A DNA stretch of 64,000 nucleotides from Lachnospiraceae bacterium (lineage in GTDB: Bacteria; Bacillota; Clostridia; Lachnospirales; Lachnospiraceae): NCBI GenBank assembly GCA_016291405.1, contig JAEEXG010000001.1, forward strand, positions 107,483-171,482, given 5' to 3'. The notes beneath the pieces are model-generated. The model saw nothing but the letters and a program-made list of their open reading frames with translations, was not told the DNA's origin and ran no database searches. Every line of letters starts with the position of its first letter. Position 1 is the first letter of the stretch. Shown in pieces: positions 1 through 7,111 of the stretch. A program made the position numbers and the translations under genes.

Positions 1-6
1 AAACTA

Positions 7-600
7 CTAAGGTGTTATTTCTTTTCCTCCGCAGCCGCATCCGCAACCGCTGATATTTTCTTCCTGCACAAAATCAGGAGTTATTGGATTTGAATAATAG
101 TCTCCGCAATGAAGAACGGGTATGGTTTTATCTTCTTTAAGAAGAGTCTTTTGAACATCTATTACTCTTTGGTTGCTGCTACCTTTCCACATTAAGGTAA
201 CATCCTTCTTTTCAACAACAAACTCTCCGTCAACGCAAACATCAACGTACTTCATTAAAGAGTAATCGTATATTCCTTCCCATGAATCTCCGGTGTAAAG
301 CCAGATAGTTTTATCGGGATACTTTTCTCTGATTTCTTTACAAAGGTCCTCAACATAGGCTCTGTTTGCAGGGTGAAGAGGGTCTCCTCCTGAAAAGGTT
401 ATGCCTGATATGTAGGATTTATCAAGTTGCTCGAATATCTCTTGCTTTGCATCATCGTCAAACAAAAGTCCGCCTTCGGGATCCCATGTACAAGGATTCT
501 GACATTCTCTGCATCTATGAAGGCAACCGGCTACCCACAAAACCACTCTTAAGCCGTCACCGTTTTTCATATCATCTTTGGTTATATTATGATAACGCAT
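7..600 (-). CDS. nrdG: Anaerobic ribonucleoside-triphosphate reductase activating protein
   Basis: This radical-SAM enzyme uses S-adenosylmethionine and a 4Fe-4S cluster to install the glycyl radical on NrdD, allowing dNTP synthesis without oxygen. The cluster motif CX3CX2C is visible as C26, C30 and C33 in GCLHRCRECQN, followed by a typical SGGDPL segment near residue 70. The length (197 aa) is slightly above the usual 155-180 because of a C-terminal tail with alternating Cys and Gly (C186, C188, C190). It starts 3 bases after the nrdD stop, so the two are certainly cotranscribed. Identification is secure; the role of the tail is unknown. Confidence 0.95.
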   Translation of the reverse strand: MRYHNITKDDMKNGDGLRVVLWVAGCLHRCRECQNPCTWDPEGGLLFDDDAKQEIFEQLDKSYISGITFSGGDPLHPANRAYVEDLCKEIREKYPDKTIWLYTGDSWEGIYDYSLMKYVDVCVDGEFVVEKKDVTLMWKGSSNQRVIDVQKTLLKEDKTIPVLHCGDYYSNPITPDFVQEENISGCGCGCGGKEITP

Positions 601-602
601 AG

Positions 603-2795
603 TTACATTGACTTCCTTTCAGCGATTTCAGCCATTTTTGCATCATTAAGTCTCGTATCACCATGAACTCTCGAATAGGAAAGGTAACCGTTCATTCTGT
701 CAATCTTTGTAAGGTTACGGCTTCCGCACTTAGGACAAACATCCATTTCAAGTTCCTGATGGCCGCAATCGTCACAATAAGCCAAGGATAAATTTACGCC
801 TTCATAAAATCCCATATCCATTGCTCTTCTGATTAAAGTCTTTACAGCCTCGATATTATAATCAATGGGATATTTAACGTATTGAATTTTTCCGCCGTTT
901 GACAAATCCCAGAATCTGTTTTCAAGATCCTGTTTCTGAATGGGAGTAATGTCTTCGGCAACATGACAATGGAAAGAATTTGAAACATATTCTCTGTCAC
1001 TTACGCCTTCGATAATACCATATTTCTTTCTAAACTGTTTAACCTGCAAACCACAAAGATTTTCTGCGGGTGTGCCGTAAATTGCGTATAAATTGTGGTC
1101 CTGCTCTTTAAACTCGGAAATTCTTTTATTAATAAATTCCAAAACTTCAATGGCAAAAGCACCGTCTTCAACAAGTGATTTTCCGTTATAAAGTTCCTGA
1201 AGTTCGTTTAATGCTGTAATACCAAAGCTTGCAGTGGCAGATTTAAGTAAAGGCTTAATCTTATCCGTAAGCTTTAAGTGGCCTCCTAAGAAACCTCCTT
1301 CGCAATATGCAAGAGGATTGGTGGAAGCTCTCATTTCACCAAGGTATGCATAAGTACGAATGTGCAACTGTCTTATAAGATTTAAATAGTAATCAAGTAC
1401 TTCATAGAAATCTTTGTTTTCTTTTCTTGCCTTAGCCAAAATCATAGGTAAGTGTAAAGAAACCGCACCGATATTAAATCTACCTACAAATACAGGCACA
1501 TCGTTTTCATCCGCAGGATGCATTCCGCCTCTTTCATACCAAGGAGAAAGAAATGCTCTGCAACCCATAGGAGAAATAATCTTTCCGTACTGCTTATAAA
1601 TTCCCGCAACATATCCTTTACCGGTTAATGATAACCAGTCAGGATACATAGTCTTAGCCGAGCACTTAACACCTGCTTCAAATACATCTTCAAGCTCTTT
1701 TCCTGGGCCATGAAGATTTTCATCATACAAAAATACAATCTTAGGGAACAAAACGGGTTTCTTGCAATCTGCCTTACCCTGACCTCTTCTTCTTACATTA
1801 AGCATTGAGATAGTGGCAAGCTTTGCAAATCTTCCTGTTCCGGTACCTGCTGTAATTGTTATGAAAGGATAATCGCCTCTTGAAGAAGCTACAGTGTTAA
1901 ACTTATATTCCCAACCCTGGAAGCCTTGTTCAAATTCCTTTGTAACATCGGCTAAAGCTTCTTTTTCGCACACTTCATCAGGAAGGCCTAATCTTCTATA
2001 TTTTTCGACATCTCTGTCATAAGACTTTTGAGCGTAGGGTTCCAAAATAAGATCAACGGAAGGAACTGTGAATCCACCGTATTGTTGGCTAGCTGCACTA
2101 AGAACGATATCGCCGATAACGTCAAAGGCTACATCCAAGGTCTTAGGCTCGTTGTACCAGATGTTACCCATTTCAAAACCGCCGCTTAATACGTTTTGTA
2201 CGTCAAATAAGCAGCAATTCATGGTATCTCTTCTTGCAGACATATCGTGAACGTAAATATATCCGTCACGGCATGCCTGAATTTCTTCGGTGGTCATAAA
2301 GAATTTTTGATAAAGCTCTTTATTTAACTGGTTAAAAATAAGGCTTCTTTTTGTTGATACCAAAGCAGAGTCGGTATTAGCGTTTTCTTTATCGCCCACA
2401 TACATAATGGACTGACTCTTTTTATATACATCGTCAAGCATCTTAACGAAATCTTGCTTATAGTTTCTGTAATCTCTGTAGCTTTTTGCAACTATAGGTC
2501 TTACTTCTTCAAGAGCACTTTCTACAATATTATGCATAACGGGAATCGGGATTTCGTTTGAGTCCATCTCGTTTACTCGACTGATTACATATTTACAGAT
2601 TTTTTCATTTTCCTCATCTGTAAATTTGGTTAATGCTCTGTATGCACTTTTTGAAACAGCATTAATAACCTTCTGAACATTGAAGGTTTCTTTGCTACCA
2701 TCCTTTTTAATTACGAAAATCTCACCTACCGGTTTATACTTTTCGCCATAATTAATGCTTTCGTCGTTATTTGAATCCCAATTTTGATTTCCCAT
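603..2795 (-). CDS. nrdD: Anaerobic (class III) ribonucleoside-triphosphate reductase
   Basis: This oxygen-sensitive glycyl-radical enzyme reduces NTPs to dNTPs. An N-terminal ATP-cone, about residues 25-115, begins with the IKKDGSKETFNVQKV segment and should give allosteric control. The catalytic barrel follows. The C-terminus has the zinc site C674, C677, C687 and C690, and the glycyl-radical motif RMNGYL with Gly703. Its 730-aa length is normal. A Shine-Dalgarno AAAGGAGT precedes the ATG. It forms an operon with nrdG, and the upstream region carries tandem NrdR-like boxes, so repression by NrdR with dATP is expected. Confidence 0.96.
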   Translation of the reverse strand: MGNQNWDSNNDESINYGEKYKPVGEIFVIKKDGSKETFNVQKVINAVSKSAYRALTKFTDEENEKICKYVISRVNEMDSNEIPIPVMHNIVESALEEVRPIVAKSYRDYRNYKQDFVKMLDDVYKKSQSIMYVGDKENANTDSALVSTKRSLIFNQLNKELYQKFFMTTEEIQACRDGYIYVHDMSARRDTMNCCLFDVQNVLSGGFEMGNIWYNEPKTLDVAFDVIGDIVLSAASQQYGGFTVPSVDLILEPYAQKSYDRDVEKYRRLGLPDEVCEKEALADVTKEFEQGFQGWEYKFNTVASSRGDYPFITITAGTGTGRFAKLATISMLNVRRRGQGKADCKKPVLFPKIVFLYDENLHGPGKELEDVFEAGVKCSAKTMYPDWLSLTGKGYVAGIYKQYGKIISPMGCRAFLSPWYERGGMHPADENDVPVFVGRFNIGAVSLHLPMILAKARKENKDFYEVLDYYLNLIRQLHIRTYAYLGEMRASTNPLAYCEGGFLGGHLKLTDKIKPLLKSATASFGITALNELQELYNGKSLVEDGAFAIEVLEFINKRISEFKEQDHNLYAIYGTPAENLCGLQVKQFRKKYGIIEGVSDREYVSNSFHCHVAEDITPIQKQDLENRFWDLSNGGKIQYVKYPIDYNIEAVKTLIRRAMDMGFYEGVNLSLAYCDDCGHQELEMDVCPKCGSRNLTKIDRMNGYLSYSRVHGDTRLNDAKMAEIAERKSM

Positions 2796-2850
2796 AACCG
2801 CACTCCTTTAAAAAGATTTTTTACCACTACTTTATATATCGTTCGTTTTT

Positions 2851-2897
2851 ACACAAAGTTTAGTTAAAATTAGAAAAAGAGACACAATATCTTGTGT
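2851..2897 (-). promoter_or_regulatory. Tandem NrdR-box operator upstream of nrdDG
   Basis: The sequence ACACAATATCTTGTGT at 2882-2897 is a near-consensus NrdR box (ACACWATATATWGTGT type). A weaker copy, ACACAAAGTTTAGTTA at 2851-2866, starts exactly 31 bp away. NrdR operators are normally pairs of 16-bp boxes about three helical turns apart, so the spacing supports the call. The weaker box overlaps the likely -35 area of nrdD, with an AT-rich TATATAA candidate -10 just downstream. The strong box lies inside the terminator hairpin of the upstream operon. No nrdR gene is in the window. Confidence 0.7.
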
Positions 2898-2904
2898 CTC
2901 TTTT
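2875..2904 (-). terminator. Intrinsic terminator after rnhA
   Basis: A perfect 13-bp inverted repeat (arms 2875-2887 and 2892-2904, loop TATC) lies 35 bp beyond the rnhA stop. In the minus direction it ends in a short U-run. The arms contain a NrdR box, so the element may serve both as terminator and operator. Confidence 0.75.
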
Positions 2905-2938
2905 AGTATAGTTAATACCAATATCTGTGTCAACCAAA

Positions 2939-3412
2939 TTAGCTTAAAAATCCTTCATCAATTAAAAGGTCATCTGAGTCCGCACTATTCGTTGCAAGCT
3001 CGTCGCATCTTTCGTTTTCAGGATGCCCTGCATGGCCCTTTATCCACTCAAAAGTGACTGAATGAGGCTCCATAGCCTTTAAAAGTCTTTTCCATAAATC
3101 AATGTTTAGAACGGGTCCGCTTTTTCTTTTCCAATTATTTTTAACCCATGAATCAATCCACTTTTGATTAAATGCATCAATTACATATTTTGAATCGGAA
3201 ACAACCTTTACTTCGCAGGGCTTGGTCAAAGCTTCAAGTCCGCTTATAACGCCCATAAGCTCCATTCTGTTATTGGTGGTTTCTTTATATCCTTTTGTTA
3301 TTTCCAAAGTATGAAGCTCACCCTTTGGATCCACATAATGAATAACCGTGCCAAAGCCTCCGGGCCCCGGATTCCCTCTTGAGGAACCATCGGAATAAAC
3401 AGTAACCTTCAT
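2939..3412 (-). CDS. rnhA: Ribonuclease HI
   Basis: This enzyme cleaves the RNA strand of RNA-DNA hybrids. All four catalytic acids are visible: D8 in VYSDGSS, E51 in NNRMEL, D73 in VSDSKY and D137 in ERCDELA. The conserved histidine (about 127) lies in the GHAGH segment. At 157 aa it is a standard, complete RNase HI with no N-terminal hybrid-binding domain. It directly abuts the upstream MutS-like gene and is the last gene of the tyrS-cdd-mutS-like-rnhA run, followed by a terminator. A separate RNase HII is encoded at 23657-24415. Confidence 0.96.
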   Translation of the reverse strand: MKVTVYSDGSSRGNPGPGGFGTVIHYVDPKGELHTLEITKGYKETTNNRMELMGVISGLEALTKPCEVKVVSDSKYVIDAFNQKWIDSWVKNNWKRKSGPVLNIDLWKRLLKAMEPHSVTFEWIKGHAGHPENERCDELATNSADSDDLLIDEGFLS

Positions 3413-5095
3413 TTAAGCCTCCCAAACTCCCTTTTCTGTAAAGTCCTTGGCCATTTTATTGGCCTTATCGATAATTTCACCGGGAAATCCCATTAAAGAC
3501 AATAACTTTATGGCATTTCTTGATGTGGCACTTCCTGACTTAATCAAATAATTAAAGAGCACATCATCTTCTATTATTTCTTCGTCAAAATGGTAGTTAT
3601 CGTAATCATCTTTAAGGCTTTGTGTAAGCTCTATATCATGAGTTGCCGCAAAGCATAAAATATCGTTTTTCGGAAATGCCTTTAAAATCTGAGTGGCACA
3701 AGCTATTCTTTCTACAGTATTTGTGCCTCTTAAAACTTCATCAACAAAGCAAATTACCTTTTTATCGGGATAATTTAATCTATAGTCAAATATTCTCTTT
3801 AAAGCCTTTATTTCAACCATAAAGTAACTGTCATGACTGATTATATCATCTCTTAATGACATGGAAGAAAGAATCCTGTAATCATCCATAACAAGTTCTT
3901 TTGAAAGACATGTATAAATAGTCTTTGCAAATATGGCGTTTAAGCAAACAGCCTTTAAGAAGGTTGATTTACCCGATGCATTTGAGCCTGTTATAAGCAC
4001 GCCCTTGTTTGTATCAATGCTGTTTAACACAGGATTTTCAATAAGAGGATGATAAAGGTCTATAGCCTTATATCCACTACCCTTTTTAGGAATCGAATAA
4101 AAGGGAAGGGCACATCTTAAAGAAGCCACGTTTAAATAGGTTTCAAGCTTACCTAGCGTTACATATGTTTCTTCAATAACCTGCTTTTTATCCTTTAATA
4201 AAGAAAGAAGCCTGTAAAAGCAAATAATATCTATGTGAAAAATTACTTTGATATAGTCAATTATAATATCAAAGGGCGAACCTGCACCTGTAGGTCCCGA
4301 ACTTTTATTGACGGTTTTTGTTAAAGAAACCAGTTTCTTTTCTAAATTAAGGTTCTTTAAAAGGTTTTCTCTTTCATCTTTAAACTTATCGTCTAAGTCT
4401 TTTGCCAGTTCTTTTCCTTCGATTAAGAACCTGCTTATAAAAGAAAAAAATACAATGTACTTATCAATTTCGCCCCTGCCTTTATAGTAGGTGATAATAT
4501 TTAGTACTATTGATAAAATCAAAAGAATCGCGCCAAATGAAGGTGCAAAAAAGACGCTTCCCAATGAAACAAAGAAAAATACATCAAGTAAAATATCTTT
4601 AACAAAAGATACCTTTTCAATCGAATCCATATAGTCAAGGCAGTCTAAGAAACTTACTCTTTTCATGCTTCCGATTGAAATAAAATGATTTAAAAATTTA
4701 AGGCGGACTGCCTCGTTTTCTTTTAAAAATTCAACCTTATCGTTAAAGTCTTTAAGCTTATCTTCCTCATAACAAGGTGTTCTTAAAAGGTAATAAAAGT
4801 ATTCGCTTCCGCAGGATGATTTACAGTTGTTAAACCTTTGGTAGATTTCATCAAGGTCAACATCGTTTGCCGTAATGTCATCGATTGAATCAGGGCCTTC
4901 ATACCTATAAAACAAACGCTTACAGGAATCAAGTTCATCAGAAGACAGACGTTCGGAATTAAATGTTCCGAACGCCTTTCTTGCTTTATCTAAAATTCTT
5001 TTTTTGTTTCTTTTGTAATCATATGACTCTTTGATTACAATCAATAAAAACAGGGAAACTAAAACTACACCCACAATCCAATAAGCATCATTCAT
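3413..5095 (-). CDS. Membrane-anchored MutS-family ATPase
   Basis: The C-terminal third is a MutS/ABC-type ATPase: Walker A GSNASGKS at residues 370-377 and Walker B VICFVDE at about 447-453. The mismatch-recognition domains of true MutS are missing. Instead there is an N-terminal transmembrane segment (about residues 5-21) and a hydrophobic pair at about 168-203, so the ATPase domain probably sits on the cytoplasmic face of the membrane. Such proteins are often annotated 'MutS' in Clostridia, but mismatch repair is not supported here. The start codon overlaps the cdd stop by one base. Its function is unknown. Confidence 0.75.
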   Translation of the reverse strand: MNDAYWIVGVVLVSLFLLIVIKESYDYKRNKKRILDKARKAFGTFNSERLSSDELDSCKRLFYRYEGPDSIDDITANDVDLDEIYQRFNNCKSSCGSEYFYYLLRTPCYEEDKLKDFNDKVEFLKENEAVRLKFLNHFISIGSMKRVSFLDCLDYMDSIEKVSFVKDILLDVFFFVSLGSVFFAPSFGAILLILSIVLNIITYYKGRGEIDKYIVFFSFISRFLIEGKELAKDLDDKFKDERENLLKNLNLEKKLVSLTKTVNKSSGPTGAGSPFDIIIDYIKVIFHIDIICFYRLLSLLKDKKQVIEETYVTLGKLETYLNVASLRCALPFYSIPKKGSGYKAIDLYHPLIENPVLNSIDTNKGVLITGSNASGKSTFLKAVCLNAIFAKTIYTCLSKELVMDDYRILSSMSLRDDIISHDSYFMVEIKALKRIFDYRLNYPDKKVICFVDEVLRGTNTVERIACATQILKAFPKNDILCFAATHDIELTQSLKDDYDNYHFDEEIIEDDVLFNYLIKSGSATSRNAIKLLSLMGFPGEIIDKANKMAKDFTEKGVWEA

Positions 5096-5505
5096 TAAAG
5101 ATTCTCCGGTCCAAATCCATAGGGTAAAAGTTCTTTTAAAAGGTTCTTTTGATAAATGTCTTCGTTTAACGCAGAAATAACCTCAAAGGTTTCAACGTCA
5201 CAAAATTCACGCATTACCTGTCTGCAAACACCGCAAGGATAAGCATATTTTTCAATCTTTTCGCCGACTTTACCGCCGACAATGGCTATTTTTGAAAAAT
5301 CCCTCTCTCCTTCGCTTACAGCCTTAAAGAAAGCTGTTCTTTCGGCACAGTTTGTAGGGGTATATCCGGCATTTTCAATGTTGCATCCTAAATATACTTT
5401 TCCGCTCTTAGTTAAAAGCGCTGCCCCAACCGCAAAATTTGAATAAGGTGAATAAGACATTTCACGAGCTTTTAAGGCCTGTACAACAAGTTCCTTATCA
5501 GTCAT
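5095..5505 (-). CDS. cdd: Cytidine deaminase
   Basis: This enzyme deaminates cytidine and deoxycytidine to uridine and deoxyuridine in pyrimidine salvage. The zinc-site residues are clear: C53 and the proton-shuttling E55 in NCAERTA, and C91 and C94 in PCGVCRQV. The 136-aa length fits the homotetrameric family. It lies 18 bp after tyrS and overlaps the MutS-like gene by one base, so it is probably controlled by the tyrS T-box leader as well as any internal signal. Confidence 0.95.
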   Translation of the reverse strand: MTDKELVVQALKAREMSYSPYSNFAVGAALLTKSGKVYLGCNIENAGYTPTNCAERTAFFKAVSEGERDFSKIAIVGGKVGEKIEKYAYPCGVCRQVMREFCDVETFEVISALNEDIYQKNLLKELLPYGFGPENL

Positions 5506-5523
5506 TAAATTACCTCCGTTTCC

Positions 5524-6747
5524 TTATTTAACAACTATCTTTCTAAAGTTTTTCTTTCCTCTTTTAATTATAAAATCTTTAGCGGCAATTTCGTCAAGAG
5601 TAAAGGCAAGTTTAATATCTGTTACCTTTTCTTCGTTGATTGTAACACCGCCTTGTTCGATGGCTCTTCTGCCTTCCGATCTGGTTGCAACCAAACCTGC
5701 TTTAACCAAAATGGCGATGGTATCGATTTTACCGTTAAACAAGTCTTCTTCGGAAACTTCCGTAGTAGGCATGTTTTCGCTTGAGCCTACGCTAAATACG
5801 GCTCTTGCGCTTTCCAAAGCTTTATTTGCTTCTTCTTCGCCGTGAACAAGCTTTGTAAGCTCGTAACCAAGAATTTCCTTAGCTTTGTTAAGTTCGCTTC
5901 CTTCCCAGCTTTCCATCTTTTCAATTTCTTCGATAGGAAGGAATGTAAGCATCTTAAGGCACTTGATAACATCAGCGTCGCCTACGTTTCTCCAGTACTG
6001 GAAGAAATCATAAGGTGATGTTTTGTTTGCATCAAGCCATACAGCGTTTCCTGCTGTCTTACCCATCTTCATACCCTGTGAGTCTGTAAGAAGAGTGATT
6101 GTCATGGCATGAGCATCTTTACCAAGCTTTCTTCTGATAAGTTCGGTACCGCCAAGCATGTTGCTCCACTGATCGTCACCGCCAAACTCCATGTTACAAT
6201 TGTATTCTTTAAACATGTGATAGAAGTCGTATGACTGCATGATCATGTAGTTAAATTCAAGGAAGGTTAACCCTCTCTCCATTCTTTGCTTGTAGCATTC
6301 GGCTCTTAACATGTTGTTTACAGAGAAGCATGCACCAACTTCACGCAAAAGTTCAATGTAATTTAAATCAAGAAGCCAGTCTGCATTGTTAACAAGTAAA
6401 GCCTTACCGTCGGAAAAATCGATAAATCTTTCCATCTGCTTTTTAAAGCATTCTGCATTGTGATTGATATCATCAATAGTAAGCATCTTTCTCATATCAG
6501 ACTTGCCTGAAGGGTCACCTATCATAGTGGTACCGCCACCGATTAAGGCGATAGGCTTATTTCCTGCTTCCTGAAGTCTCTTCATTAATGTAAGTGCCAT
6601 AAAATGGCCTGCCGTTAAGCTGTCTGCTGTACAGTCAAATCCGATGTAGAAAGTAGCCTTTCCGTTATTAACCATTTCTCTTATGGCATCTTCATCGGTT
6701 ACCTGGGCTATTAACCCTCTTCTTTTAAGTTCTTCGTAAATCTGCAT
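5524..6747 (-). CDS. tyrS: Tyrosine-tRNA ligase
   Basis: This class I synthetase attaches tyrosine to tRNA-Tyr. The HIGH-type motif is AGHF in TADSLTAGHFMAL and the KMSKS loop is KMGKT. The C-terminal about 65 residues form an S4-like RNA-binding domain. The reading frame runs 38 codons further upstream, but that part lies inside the T-box leader. The chosen ATG at 6745-6747 has AGGAGG at a proper distance and gives a normal 407 aa. Expression is controlled by the tyrosine-specific T-box just upstream. Confidence 0.97.
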   Translation of the reverse strand: MQIYEELKRRGLIAQVTDEDAIREMVNNGKATFYIGFDCTADSLTAGHFMALTLMKRLQEAGNKPIALIGGGTTMIGDPSGKSDMRKMLTIDDINHNAECFKKQMERFIDFSDGKALLVNNADWLLDLNYIELLREVGACFSVNNMLRAECYKQRMERGLTFLEFNYMIMQSYDFYHMFKEYNCNMEFGGDDQWSNMLGGTELIRRKLGKDAHAMTITLLTDSQGMKMGKTAGNAVWLDANKTSPYDFFQYWRNVGDADVIKCLKMLTFLPIEEIEKMESWEGSELNKAKEILGYELTKLVHGEEEANKALESARAVFSVGSSENMPTTEVSEEDLFNGKIDTIAILVKAGLVATRSEGRRAIEQGGVTINEEKVTDIKLAFTLDEIAAKDFIIKRGKKNFRKIVVK

Positions 6748-6800
6748 TTCAAAACCTCCTAATAAATATATTGTTAATCCGTAACAGGAGTTTTGAGGAT

Positions 6801-6833
6801 AAAAAAATCCCGTCCTGTTACCAGGGACGGGAT
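6801..6833 (-). terminator. T-box-controlled terminator of tyrS
   Basis: A GC-rich hairpin has outer arms 6807-6815 and 6825-6833, and its loop side contains GGTAACAGG, which echoes the T-box sequence. It is followed on the minus strand by seven U. This is the regulated terminator of the T-box leader. Confidence 0.92.
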
Positions 6834-7071
6834 ATAATCTCGTGTTACCACCCTTATTCACAAACGACTCACATCGCTTGCCTCACAGAGTACAGCTTTC
6901 GCGATACCCTTCCCGCTTTAACGTGCGGTAAATCCGTCGCAGCCTATCCTTACGGCTTCGGTGCGAAGCTCCAAGATGTATTCCTTAAAAAGTAAATGGA
7001 TGCGCCTCTCATCAACCGGCTACTTTCTGTTGATTTACTTAAAAAGTACTTTTTCTTTTCATCGCTTTTAT
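6801..7071 (-). ncRNA. Tyrosine T-box riboswitch leader of tyrS
   Basis: This leader senses uncharged tRNA-Tyr. The conserved T-box core GGGTGGTAACACG is at 6841-6853 (read on the minus strand). The specifier loop reads GGAATACATC, placing a UAC tyrosine codon at 6978-6980. A stem I apical element, GTTGATGAGAGG, is also present. The leader ends with a strong terminator (stem 6807-6815/6825-6833) followed by seven U. When tRNA-Tyr is uncharged, pairing of its acceptor end with the T-box sequence should form the antiterminator and allow tyrS transcription. Confidence 0.93.
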
Positions 7072-7077
7072 GGATGT

Positions 7078-7106
7078 AATATAGCAAAACCAAAATCAAA
7101 AGTCAA
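7078..7106 (-). promoter_or_regulatory. Sigma-A promoter of tyrS
   Basis: On the minus strand, TTGACT (7101-7106) and TATATT (7078-7083) are separated by 17 bp. Transcription would start at about 7071, just before stem I of the T-box. Confidence 0.8.
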
Positions 7107-7111
7107 GCAAA

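Noticed and set aside
6748..6861. Upstream 38-codon extension of the tyrS frame
   Set aside because: It lies within the T-box leader and terminator; the downstream ATG has AGGAGG and matches the family start.
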